Assembly (NCBI GenBank): GCA_964385695.1 | Contig: CAYLQA010000049.1 | Coordinates: 1 to 23,642, forward strand | Reading direction: 5' to 3' | Source of the DNA: CAYLQA01 sp964385695 | Lineage (GTDB): Bacteria > Desulfobacterota > Desulfobulbia > Desulfobulbales > Desulfurivibrionaceae | Length of the DNA stretch: 23,642 bases | Shown here: piece after piece, positions 7,754 through 15,177 of the stretch | How positions within the stretch are numbered: the stretch's first letter is position 1 | How the letters are laid out: the number at the start of each line of letters is the position of its first letter | Notes under the pieces: model-generated | Seen by the model: only the letters and a program-made list of their open reading frames with translations | Database searches by the model: none | Told to the model about the DNA's origin: nothing | Made by a program: the position numbers and the translations under genes

Positions 7754-9004
7754 CTACTCCCTGACCATATCCGGATAGAGGGGAAATCTGTCGCAGAGTG
7801 CCTTCACCTCGGCACGGATACCTTCCAAGACAGCGATGTCTTCACGGTTCTCAACGGCCCGGTTGATCCACTCGCCAATGAGCTTCATCTCATCTTCCTT
7901 CAAACCGCGAGTGGTCACGGCAGGAGTGCCGATACGGATACCACCGGTAACAAAGCGGCTCTGCTTATCAAAAGGAATGGCATTTTTATTAACGGTCAGT
8001 CCTGCGACCTCAAGGGCCTCTTCTGTTGCCTTGCCGGTCACCTCTTTATTGGTCAAATCAACAAGGAGAAGGTGGTTATCCGTACCACCGGAAACCAAGT
8101 CAAAACCAAAGCCAACCAAAACCTCACCAAGGGCTCGTGCGTTTTTCACGACCTGAGCCTGATCCAACTTGAATTTCTCGCCCATTGCCTCATTAAAGGC
8201 CACGGCCTTTGCTGCAATGACATGGACCAATGGGCCACCCTGGATGCCAGGAAAAATCTTGCTGTCCAGGGCCTTACCATACTCCTCCTTGGCCAAGATC
8301 AAACCGCCGCGCGGACCGCGCATGGTTTTATGGGTGGTGGTGGTTACAAAGTCAGCATGGGGAACCGGAGAGGGATGGACGCCTGCGGCAACCAGTCCGG
8401 CAATATGGGCCATATCAACCATGAAGAGGGCGCCAATTTCATCGGCGATATCTTTAAACCCTTTAAAGTCAATGATCCGCGGGTAGGCGCTGGCACCGGC
8501 AACAATCATCTTGGGCTTATGCTCAAAGGCGATGCGCTCTACCTCGTTCATATTGATGGTCTGGGTCTTTTTATCCACACCATAGGAAACAAAATTATAG
8601 AGCTGGCCGGAAAAGTTGACATTGCTGCCATGGGTCAAGTGACCACCGTGGGCCAGATCCATACCCAAAACCTTGTCTCCGGGATTCAAGGAGGCAAAAT
8701 AAACAGCCATGTTTGCCTGGCTGCCGGAATGGGGCTGGACATTGGCGTATTCGGCACCAAATATTTCCTTAGCCCGGGCAATGGCCAAGGACTCAATGGT
8801 ATCAGCGTTCTGGCAACCACCGTAATAACGACGGCTGGGATAGCCTTCGGCATATTTATTGGTAAAAATAGAACCCTGGGCCTCAAGCACCGCCTCACTG
8901 ACGATATTTTCGGAGGCGATCAGCTCCAGTTGATTACTCTGCCGATCCAGCTCTGAACGGATGGCGCGAAAGACATCAGGATCTTCTGATTTAATGTATG
9001 ACAC
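7754..9004 (-). CDS. glyA: Serine hydroxymethyltransferase
   Basis: PLP enzyme interconverting serine and glycine while loading tetrahydrofolate with a methylene group. The PLP-binding lysine is in VTTTTHKTMRGPRGG (Lys226 with the start used here), and LELIASEN near the N terminus and the YPSRRYYGGC segment are family hallmarks. A GTG at 9022 gives 422 residues. I prefer the GTG at 9004 (416 residues, near the usual 415-420) because AAGGG lies 7 bases before it and the protein then begins with Ser-Tyr-Ile, in register with known GlyA N termini. Two hairpins lie between rpiB and glyA and may regulate it. Confidence 0.96.
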   Translation of the reverse strand: MSYIKSEDPDVFRAIRSELDRQSNQLELIASENIVSEAVLEAQGSIFTNKYAEGYPSRRYYGGCQNADTIESLAIARAKEIFGAEYANVQPHSGSQANMAVYFASLNPGDKVLGMDLAHGGHLTHGSNVNFSGQLYNFVSYGVDKKTQTINMNEVERIAFEHKPKMIVAGASAYPRIIDFKGFKDIADEIGALFMVDMAHIAGLVAAGVHPSPVPHADFVTTTTHKTMRGPRGGLILAKEEYGKALDSKIFPGIQGGPLVHVIAAKAVAFNEAMGEKFKLDQAQVVKNARALGEVLVGFGFDLVSGGTDNHLLLVDLTNKEVTGKATEEALEVAGLTVNKNAIPFDKQSRFVTGGIRIGTPAVTTRGLKEDEMKLIGEWINRAVENREDIAVLEGIRAEVKALCDRFPLYPDMVRE

Positions 9005-9025
9005 GATAGTACCCTTACTCACCGA

Positions 9026-9043
9026 TGAGAGTTGTTGCTCTCA
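9026..9043 (-). other. Small hairpin at the glyA leader
   Basis: On the transcript TGAGAG-CAACAA-CTCTCA forms a perfect 6-bp stem with a 6-base loop, ending about 20 bases before the preferred GTG start of glyA. It follows the larger hairpin at 9062-9094. It could affect access to the start region, but no known riboswitch class is recognised in the roughly 110-base spacer. Confidence 0.35.
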
Positions 9044-9047
9044 GTCT

Positions 9048-9094
9048 TAAAAAATAAATCACGGCCGGTAAAATACCACTGGTATTTCCGGCCG
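9048..9094 (-). terminator. Putative terminator/attenuator between rpiB and glyA
   Basis: On the minus strand CGGCCGG-AAATACC pairs with GGTATTT-(TA)-CCGGCCG (9062-9094), a 14-bp stem with a 2-base bulge and a 3-base loop. It is followed by TGATTTATTTTTT. The stem is very stable but the T run is interrupted and starts a few bases late, so partial termination or RNA processing is as likely as full termination. On the plus strand no T run follows. Partial read-through would set the ratio between the fab genes and the glyA-rib genes. Confidence 0.55.
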
Positions 9095-9136
9095 CTCAAT
9101 CACGCGTTATTTCAATACCCGTTAAAGGGTAGAAGC

Positions 9137-9559
9137 TTAAAACATTTCAATCCGTCTGAGGTGCCTGCCTCCGGCGAACTCGGTATTGATCCAGGTCCGC
9201 ACGATCTCTGCTGCCAAACCTGGTCCGACAACACGGGCTCCGAGACACAAGACATTGGCGTCATTATGCTCGCGGCTCATCTGGGCAGTAAACAGCTCAT
9301 GGCACAATGCAGCCCTGATACCGTCAAAGCGATTAGCCACCATGGACATGCCGATGCCGGTGCCGCAGATCAGAATACCACGATCAGTTTTGCCTTCCTG
9401 CACCTGAGAACAGACCGATTTGGCAAATTCCGGATAGTCAACCGACTCGGAGGAGAAACAGCCCTGGTCATCAACCTCATGGCCGAGATCCTTAATGACC
9501 TGGACGATCTCATCCTTCAGGGTGATACCGCCATGGTCGCAACCGATTGCAATCTTCAC
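9137..9559 (-). CDS. rpiB: Ribose-5-phosphate isomerase B
   Basis: Interconverts ribose 5-phosphate and ribulose 5-phosphate in the pentose phosphate pathway. Ribulose 5-phosphate is also the substrate of RibBA encoded nearby. The protein begins MKIAIGCDHGG and shows the catalytic Cys65 in LICGTGIGMSM and His98 in SREHND. An ATG at 9571 would overlap fabF. The GTG at 9559 instead has a GAGGG site 6 bases before it, and gives the canonical N terminus and a 140-residue length close to the E. coli enzyme. I therefore use the GTG. It starts one base after the fabF stop, suggesting translational coupling. RpiB-like sugar isomerases (LacA/B) are related, but the residues here fit RpiB. Confidence 0.95.
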   Translation of the reverse strand: MKIAIGCDHGGITLKDEIVQVIKDLGHEVDDQGCFSSESVDYPEFAKSVCSQVQEGKTDRGILICGTGIGMSMVANRFDGIRAALCHELFTAQMSREHNDANVLCLGARVVGPGLAAEIVRTWINTEFAGGRHLRRIEMF

Positions 9560-9560
9560 A

Positions 9561-10802
9561 TTAACCCTCATATTTTTTCATGATGATAACGGCATTGGTT
9601 CCACCAAAACCGAATGAGTTACTCATGGCCGCCCGAATCTCCATGTTGCGCGCCTCATTGGGCACATAATCAAGATCGCACTCAGGCTCAGGGTTTTCCA
9701 GGTTCATAGTGGGCGGCGCAGTTTGATGGTGGATGGAAAGCGCGGTAAATACCGACTCGATTCCCCCGGCGCCACCGAGCATATGTCCGGTCATGGATTT
9801 TGTGGAACTGATGGCCAGTTTTTTGGCGTGCTCACCGTAGACCTCTTTAATAGCGCGGGTTTCAACCACGTCATTGAGCGGGGTGGAAGTGCCATGGGCG
9901 TTGATATAATCAACATCCTCTGGCTTCATGCCGGCATCATCAAGTGCCATCTGCATACAACGCACAGCACCGTTGCCATCCTCTGGCGGAGCAGCCATGT
10001 GATAGCCATCGCCACTCAGGCCGTAGCCCACAACCTCGGCATAAATCTTGGCGCCACGGGCCTTGGCATGCTCCAGTTCTTCAAGAAGAAGGATGCCGGC
10101 ACCCTCGGAAATGATAAAACCGTCACGGTCCTCATCAAAGGGGCGGGAGGCCTTTTCCGGCTCGTCGTTACGGGTGGAAAGCGCCTTCATGGAGTGAAAA
10201 CCGCCAACGGCCAAGGGGCAGATGACAGACTCGCTCCCCCCGGTAAAACAGACATCGCACTCGTCATTGACGATGGAGCGGAAGGCCTCGCCTACGGCAT
10301 GGGTTCCAGCGGCACAGGCCGTGGTCAGACAAAGATTGGGCCCCTTGGTCTTATTAATGATCGAAATCTGGCCGGCTCCCATATTGGGAATAACCATGGG
10401 GATAAAAAAGGGCGTAATACGACGGGTCCCCTTTTCCAAGGCAATCTTATGATATTTTTCAATGGTCGGCAGGCCACCGAGTCCACAGCCCACAATGCTG
10501 CCCACCCGGGTTGCATTCTCATCCGTGACCTCAAAGTTGGCATCTTCCAGCACCATCTTTGAAGCGGCAACGGCATATTGGACAAAGAGATCCAAATTTT
10601 TGGCCGTCTTCTTCTCAAGAAAGTCTTCGGCATTGAAGTCTTTGACCTCTGCCGCAATGTTTACGCCAACAGCACTGGCATCGAATTTAGTGATGGGACC
10701 GATACCGCTTTTTCCGGCACACAGTCCTTCCCATGTCTTATCAACGCCCGTCCCCAAAGGGGTTACCAGGCCTAATCCTGTAACTACGACTCTTCTACTC
10801 AC
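9561..10802 (-). CDS. fabF: 3-oxoacyl-[acyl-carrier-protein] synthase II (KAS II)
   Basis: Elongating condensing enzyme of type II fatty acid synthesis, joining acyl-ACP and malonyl-ACP. Cys163 (TTACAAGTHA), His303 (AHGTSTPLND) and His340 (TGHMLGGAG) form the Cys-His-His triad, at the same numbers as in E. coli FabF. That numbering supports the GTG start at 10802, which has GAGG 6 bases upstream. The frame extends to 10871 but the extra 23 residues (arginine/leucine-rich, no homology recognised) come from the acpP-fabF spacer. The 413 residues are full length. It follows acpP, the usual arrangement, and a 7-bp hairpin lies directly before its ribosome site. Confidence 0.97.
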   Translation of the reverse strand: MSRRVVVTGLGLVTPLGTGVDKTWEGLCAGKSGIGPITKFDASAVGVNIAAEVKDFNAEDFLEKKTAKNLDLFVQYAVAASKMVLEDANFEVTDENATRVGSIVGCGLGGLPTIEKYHKIALEKGTRRITPFFIPMVIPNMGAGQISIINKTKGPNLCLTTACAAGTHAVGEAFRSIVNDECDVCFTGGSESVICPLAVGGFHSMKALSTRNDEPEKASRPFDEDRDGFIISEGAGILLLEELEHAKARGAKIYAEVVGYGLSGDGYHMAAPPEDGNGAVRCMQMALDDAGMKPEDVDYINAHGTSTPLNDVVETRAIKEVYGEHAKKLAISSTKSMTGHMLGGAGGIESVFTALSIHHQTAPPTMNLENPEPECDLDYVPNEARNMEIRAAMSNSFGFGGTNAVIIMKKYEG

Positions 10803-10816
10803 CGCAATCCTCGTAC

Positions 10817-10837
10817 CGTTCCTATTAGACAGGAACG
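10817..10837 (-). other. Hairpin before the fabF ribosome site
   Basis: The transcript CGTTCCT-GTCTAAT-AGGAACG forms a perfect 7-bp stem with a 7-base loop, ending only a few bases before the GAGG site of fabF. It could modulate fabF translation or serve as a processing site between the highly expressed acpP and fabF. Confidence 0.45.
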
Positions 10838-10890
10838 CCCTGGCAAGCAAAAGAGCCCACCAAGGTCGCACCTAAAAATATTCATATGTG

Positions 10891-10907
10891 AATCGGTAAT
10901 GCCGATT
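10891..10907 (-). other. Hairpin after acpP
   Basis: AATCGG-CATTA-CCGATT (6-bp stem, 5-base loop) follows the acpP stop by about 15 bases. A T-rich patch (ATATTTTT) comes about 9 bases after the stem, too far for a normal terminator. A role as a 3' stabiliser or partial terminator that raises acpP output relative to fabF is possible. Confidence 0.4.
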
Positions 10908-10921
10908 TACAGCGTTGGGTC

Positions 10922-11152
10922 TTAGCCCACACTGTTGATGTGATCGATGGCATGCTGAACAGTGGTAATTTTCTCAGCAACCTCATCGGCGATCTCAACA
11001 TCAAAGGCCTCTTCCATGGCCATGATCAACTCAACCAGGTCAAGAGAGTCAGCACCAAGGTCATCGATAAAAGAAGCACCGGGGACAACCTTATCTTTGT
11101 CAACGCTCAGCTGCTCGGCAATGATATCAACAAGTTTTTGTTCTACAGACAT
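10922..11152 (-). CDS. acpP: Acyl carrier protein
   Basis: Small acidic carrier whose phosphopantetheine arm holds the growing acyl chain. The 76 residues are the normal length. The attachment serine is Ser36 in GADSLDLVEL. The four-helix pattern and many Asp/Glu residues are as expected, and a phosphopantetheinyl transferase encoded elsewhere must activate it. ATG is preceded by a strong AAGGAG. The gene lies between fabG and fabF, with a 69-base spacer upstream and a 119-base spacer downstream. Both spacers contain short hairpins, which fits separate tuning of this abundant protein. Confidence 0.98.
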   Translation of the reverse strand: MSVEQKLVDIIAEQLSVDKDKVVPGASFIDDLGADSLDLVELIMAMEEAFDVEIADEVAEKITTVQHAIDHINSVG

Positions 11153-11221
11153 GTTCCATTCTCCTTGAAGTTTATCGGTAAAATCTTACCAATTTCTCTC
11201 AGTCTTGCTTATTGCAAACTG

Positions 11222-11968
11222 CTAGGCCATCAGCATGCCGCCATTGACATGGATGACTTCACCTGTAATATAACGGGCCTCGTCGGAAGCGAGAAATGAT
11301 ACGGCATGGGCCACATCATCCGCCTCTCCCAGGACACCCAAAGGAATCTCGGATTTGATCTTTTCCGTCACCTCGTCGGCAAGATCCTTGGTCATATCGG
11401 TAACAACATAACCGGGGGCTACAGCATTGGCAGTAATGCCCCTTGAAGCCAGCTCACGGGCCACAGACTTGGTAAAGCCTGTCATACCGGCCTTGGCCGC
11501 TGCATAATTGGCCTGGCCCGCATTACCGGCGTGACCGATAACAGAGGTGATATTGATGATTCTACCTGCACGTTGTTTCATCATGGCCCGGGTCACGGAC
11601 TTGGTGCAGAGGAAAGCGCCCTTGAGATTGGTATTCATCACCTCATCCCACTGCGCCTCTTTCATCTTCATCAAAAGGGTATCACGGGTGATCCCTGCAT
11701 TGTTGACAAGGATATCTACCCTGCCGTGATCGTCCAATATTTTTTTAAAGGCTGCCTCAACCTCAGCAGCATCGGCAACATTAAACTTAAGATACTCGGC
11801 AGTGCCGCCTGCGTCGGTAATGGCCTTGACTGTCTCTTCCGCAGCGGCCTGGTTCCCGACAAAATTGACAATAACCTTGGCGCCCTGGCTTGCCAGGCGC
11901 AGACAAACGGCGCGTCCGATGCCACGGCTGCCACCGGTGACAACCGCTACTTTATCTGAAAGACTCAT
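11222..11968 (-). CDS. fabG: 3-oxoacyl-[acyl-carrier-protein] reductase
   Basis: NADPH-dependent short-chain dehydrogenase that reduces 3-ketoacyl-ACP. The cofactor motif TGGSRGIGRA is at 11-20, NNAG at 89-92, and the catalytic set is Asn114, Ser142, Tyr155 and Lys159 (NYAAAKAG). The C-terminal HVNGGMLM is typical of FabG. The 248 residues match the family. Its ATG overlaps the etfA stop in an ATGA, so it is translationally tied to the ETF genes upstream. That is an unusual pairing, since fabD normally precedes fabG in this kind of operon. Other SDR reductases look similar, but position next to acpP and fabF makes FabG secure. Confidence 0.97.
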   Translation of the reverse strand: MSLSDKVAVVTGGSRGIGRAVCLRLASQGAKVIVNFVGNQAAAEETVKAITDAGGTAEYLKFNVADAAEVEAAFKKILDDHGRVDILVNNAGITRDTLLMKMKEAQWDEVMNTNLKGAFLCTKSVTRAMMKQRAGRIINITSVIGHAGNAGQANYAAAKAGMTGFTKSVARELASRGITANAVAPGYVVTDMTKDLADEVTEKIKSEIPLGVLGEADDVAHAVSFLASDEARYITGEVIHVNGGMLMA

Positions 11969-13155
11969 GCACTTGCCCTGTTTTTGAATTTTTCGATCAG
12001 CTTGGGTACCACCTCAAAGACATCACCGACAATACCATATGTTGCCACATCAAAGATAGGGGCATTGGCGTCACGATTGATGGCAATGATGGTTTCGGCA
12101 GACTGCATGCCGACAAGATGCTGGATAGCTCCGGAAATACCGCAGGCGATATAAATCTTCGGTGCCACGGTCTTACCCGTCTGGCCAACCTGATGCGGGT
12201 ACGGGACCCAACCACTGTCCACAGCAGCACGGGAAGCTGCAACAGCACCGCCAACAGAATCGGCAAGCTCTTTAATCAGCTCAAATCCCTTCTCATTTTC
12301 TAACCCTCGTCCGCCGGCAACCACAATATCCGCTTCCTGCAGGTTAATCTGGTTGAGATCCTCAACCACGGAGTCGATAACCTTCACCCGGGTTTCAAGA
12401 AGCTCTGCCGCAGGTTTTACTTCAATTATCTCACCGCTGCGACTCTCATCTTTTTCAAGGGGCTTCATGACCAACGGGCGAACCGTTGCCATCTGCGGCC
12501 TGGTATGGGGGCAGACAATGGTGGCCATGATATTACCACCAAAGGCGGGGCGGGTCTGCAGTAATGCACCGTCTTCCTCACGAATGGCAAGATCGGTACA
12601 GTCCGCAGTAAGTCCAGCAGCCAACATGGTTGCAACACGGGGAATAAAAGAGCGGCCGATAGCTGTGGCTCCGGCCAGGATTATCTCAGGCTTATGCTCC
12701 TTAGCCAGATCACTCAGGAGATTGCCGTATACCTCATCGGTAAACGCGGCCAGGGAAGGATCATCTACGACAAAGACTTTATCCGCGCCGTAAGCCACTA
12801 ACTCCTGGGCCTTATCCGTTACACCGGAACCCAAAAGAACTGCAGTCAGAGGCACTTTGCGCTCTTCAGCCAAAGCACGTCCGGCCCCAAGCAGCTCAAA
12901 GGCAACCGGGGCAATACGATTATTACGATACTCTGCGTAGACCCAAACTCCGGACCATGCAGAAAGATCGGCTGTCTCCACCTCTTCCCGTTCAATGGCA
13001 AGAGCCTCAACCTCACAGACATCAACACAGCTGCCGCACAGGGTACAAGTATCGCCGACAACAGCATGCCCGTCTTTAATGGTAATGGCGCCAAAGGTAC
13101 AGGTATCTTCGCATACCCCGCAGCCAATACAGGCCTCTATATCAATCTTCAGCAT
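11965..13155 (-). CDS. etfA: Electron transfer flavoprotein alpha subunit with N-terminal 2[4Fe-4S] ferredoxin domain
   Basis: Large ETF subunit, carrying the FAD that exchanges electrons with acyl-CoA dehydrogenases. Residues 1-52 form a bacterial-type ferredoxin domain with two motifs: Cys9, 12, 15, 19 (CIGCGVCEDTC) and Cys37, 40, 43, 47 (CTLCGSCVDVC). The ETF alpha/beta domain follows (about 68-250), then the FAD domain (about 265-390) with GGRGLENEKGF, HQVGQTGKTV (321-330) and IACGISGAIQH. At 396 residues it is longer than ordinary EtfA (about 310-340) because of the ferredoxin part. Such fused EtfA proteins are known in anaerobes, for example CarE of the caffeyl-CoA reductase complex of Acetobacterium, which bifurcates electrons. 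Bifurcation here is inferred, not shown. It follows etfB by 24 bases and overlaps fabG by ATGA. Confidence 0.95.
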   Translation of the reverse strand: MLKIDIEACIGCGVCEDTCTFGAITIKDGHAVVGDTCTLCGSCVDVCEVEALAIEREEVETADLSAWSGVWVYAEYRNNRIAPVAFELLGAGRALAEERKVPLTAVLLGSGVTDKAQELVAYGADKVFVVDDPSLAAFTDEVYGNLLSDLAKEHKPEIILAGATAIGRSFIPRVATMLAAGLTADCTDLAIREEDGALLQTRPAFGGNIMATIVCPHTRPQMATVRPLVMKPLEKDESRSGEIIEVKPAAELLETRVKVIDSVVEDLNQINLQEADIVVAGGRGLENEKGFELIKELADSVGGAVAASRAAVDSGWVPYPHQVGQTGKTVAPKIYIACGISGAIQHLVGMQSAETIIAINRDANAPIFDVATYGIVGDVFEVVPKLIEKFKNRASA

Positions 13156-13179
13156 AGATTTTTCCGTATCTTGGTAATT

Positions 13180-13959
13180 CTATAAAAGTGGTTCCAGCTT
13201 CTCATAGAGCTGGGCGACCTGCTCATCTGCAGTTCCCTCAATCATGGCCCGCTCACCCGAAAACTCAGGAGCAAAGACCCGCACAACCTGGGTGGGTGAA
13301 CCCTTAAGGCCAAGTTGATCAAAATCCGCCTCAATATCCTCGGCAGACAGGGTCTGTATCTCGAGTTTCTTGGCCCTCATCTTCCCTTTAAGCGATGGGA
13401 CACGGGGATCGTTGATCTCCTTAACCACGGTAAAGAGGGCTGGCAGGCTTACCTCGATGGAGTCAAACCCGTCGTCCATCATGCGTTCTGCCTTGATCAG
13501 ACCATCGGCACAATCATTTACCTTTCGTACATAGGATACGTAAGGGAAATTCAACCGCTCGGCAAGCCCGGGACCGACCTGGGCCGTGTCACCGTCAATG
13601 GCCTGCTTACCGCAGAGGACAAGATCGGCACCGCCGATCTTTTTAATGGCCATGCTCAGGGTATAAGTGGTTGCCCAGGTATCTGACCCGGCAAAGGCGC
13701 GATCAGATACTAGTACTGCCTCGTCAGCCCCGCAGGCGACTGCATCACGCAGGGTAGCCTCGGCCTGGGGTGGCCCCATACTCAGAACAGTGACTGTTCC
13801 GCCGTACTGTTCCTTGAGGCGAACCGCCTCTTCCAAGGCGTGGCGATCGTAGGGATTCATAATGGACTCTACGCCTTCCCTGGCCAAGGTATTGGTCTTA
13901 GGGTCAAGGCGTACGTCCTTTGCATCTGGAACCTGTTTTACACAAACGACAATCTTCAT
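13180..13959 (-). CDS. etfB: Electron transfer flavoprotein beta subunit
   Basis: Small ETF subunit, which binds AMP in classical ETFs or a second, bifurcating FAD in anaerobic ones. It begins MKIVVCVKQVPD and has NPYDRHALEEA (35-45), the typical beta-subunit start. The nucleotide-site segment CGKQAIDGDTAQVGP (116-130) has the Gly-Asp-Thr-Ala-Gln-Val-Gly form that I recall from bifurcating and related anaerobic EtfB proteins, rather than the mitochondrial form. This assignment to a subgroup is tentative. The 259 residues are full length. Its ATG overlaps the acd stop by one base (TAATG), so dehydrogenase and ETF are coupled and probably form one functional unit. Confidence 0.95.
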   Translation of the reverse strand: MKIVVCVKQVPDAKDVRLDPKTNTLAREGVESIMNPYDRHALEEAVRLKEQYGGTVTVLSMGPPQAEATLRDAVACGADEAVLVSDRAFAGSDTWATTYTLSMAIKKIGGADLVLCGKQAIDGDTAQVGPGLAERLNFPYVSYVRKVNDCADGLIKAERMMDDGFDSIEVSLPALFTVVKEINDPRVPSLKGKMRAKKLEIQTLSAEDIEADFDQLGLKGSPTQVVRVFAPEFSGERAMIEGTADEQVAQLYEKLEPLL

Positions 13960-15113
13960 TATGACCTGCTGTACTCCCTGTTTAGTTCCTGGCCGATGAC
14001 ATTGCGCTGAATCTGGTTGGTGCCCTCGTAGATCTGGAGGATCTTGGCATCGCGCATCATCTTCTCCACCGGATACTCACGCATGTAGCCGTAACCGGCC
14101 ATAACCTGCACCGCATCAGTGGAAACCTTCATGGCCATATCCGTGGCAAAAACCTTACACATAGAAGCGGCTTTACTCGCTTCCTTTTTATTGGCATCAA
14201 TGTGTCGGGCTGCAGAATAAACCAAGGCACGGGCAGCCTCGACCTGGATGGCCATATCCGCGAGCATATGCGAAACAGCCTGAAATGAAATAATGGGTTT
14301 ACCAAACTGGGTACGCTGTTTGGCATAGCGGGCAGCCTCATCAAGGGCACCCTGCCCCAGGCCAACACCAAGAACGGCAATGCCGGGACGGGAAAGATCC
14401 AGGGTCTTCATGACTGTAATAAAACCGGTACCTAGGCGACCAATGACACGGTCCTTGGGGATGCGGCAATCTTTAAAGATAAGCTCGGTTGTGGAGGAGC
14501 AGCGGATACCCATTTTTTTCTCTTTTGGGCCGGTGGAAAAACCTGGGTCGGTATCCTCTACCACAAACATGGTGGCGCCACGCGCCCCCTTGCTGCGGTC
14601 GGTAATGGCGATAACCGTATAAATCTGGGCTTCACCACCGTTGGTGATCCACTGCTTGGTGCCGTTCAGCACCCACTCATCTCCATCCAGTACCGCAGTG
14701 GTCTGGATTCCTGAGGCGTCTGAGCCAGCATTTGCCTCGGTCAGACCAAAGGCAGCAAGCTTTTCCCCGGTAGCTATGGCAGGAAGATATTTTTGTTTCA
14801 TCTCCTCACTGCCGGAGATGATGATGGGGTAAGCGCCAAGTGCGCTGGCGGCAAAGGCAGTGGCAACCCCGGTACATCCGCGGGCCAACTGCTCAAGACA
14901 CAGGGCCATATCAAAACAGCCGCCGCCAAATCCGCCATACTCCTCTGGGATATAAAGGCCGCTCATATCCGCCTGGGCCAAGGCTTCAACAATCTCGCGC
15001 GGGTATCGCTCTGACTCGTCAAGCTCAGCCCGTGCAGGTATTATCATTTCATCGGTGATCTGGCTCGCCACATCAACGATCATCTGTTGCTCTTCACTCA
15101 GGAAATAATCCAC
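13959..15113 (-). CDS. Acyl-CoA dehydrogenase (short-chain/butyryl-CoA type)
   Basis: FAD enzyme oxidising acyl-CoA to 2-enoyl-CoA or, with a suitable ETF, running in reverse. The 384-residue length, FGLTEANAGSDAS (122-134), KQWITNG (153-159) and the C-terminal catalytic glutamate Glu363 in QIYEGTNQIQR are those of the short-chain/butyryl-CoA group. The start is a GTG at 15113 with AAGGGGG before it. It is followed without a gap by etfB and etfA. Its position between fabH and fabG, where fabD is usual, is odd. It may produce starter acyl-CoA for FabH, act as an enoyl reductase, or be a beta-oxidation/short-chain acid gene placed here by chance. Chain-length specificity cannot be read from the sequence. 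Confidence 0.93.
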   Translation of the reverse strand: MDYFLSEEQQMIVDVASQITDEMIIPARAELDESERYPREIVEALAQADMSGLYIPEEYGGFGGGCFDMALCLEQLARGCTGVATAFAASALGAYPIIISGSEEMKQKYLPAIATGEKLAAFGLTEANAGSDASGIQTTAVLDGDEWVLNGTKQWITNGGEAQIYTVIAITDRSKGARGATMFVVEDTDPGFSTGPKEKKMGIRCSSTTELIFKDCRIPKDRVIGRLGTGFITVMKTLDLSRPGIAVLGVGLGQGALDEAARYAKQRTQFGKPIISFQAVSHMLADMAIQVEAARALVYSAARHIDANKKEASKAASMCKVFATDMAMKVSTDAVQVMAGYGYMREYPVEKMMRDAKILQIYEGTNQIQRNVIGQELNREYSRS

Positions 15114-15177
15114 TCTTCCCCCTTCTGGATACTTGAGGTTAATGGTTGCTCGGTATTATAGCCTGACGGCAATCCTC

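Noticed and set aside
8072..8956. Plus-strand open frame (294 codons) opposite glyA
   Set aside because: Fully covered by the clear glyA on the other strand, with glycine/histidine-rich shadow composition and no motif.
9723..10562. Plus-strand open frame (279 codons) opposite fabF
   Set aside because: It lies inside fabF in antisense and shows no family signature.
10803..10871. N-terminal extension of FabF as a targeting or membrane segment
   Set aside because: The Trp/Leu/Ala-rich lead comes from translating the spacer. The GTG with GAGG at 10802 gives the normal start, and the extension overlaps a hairpin.
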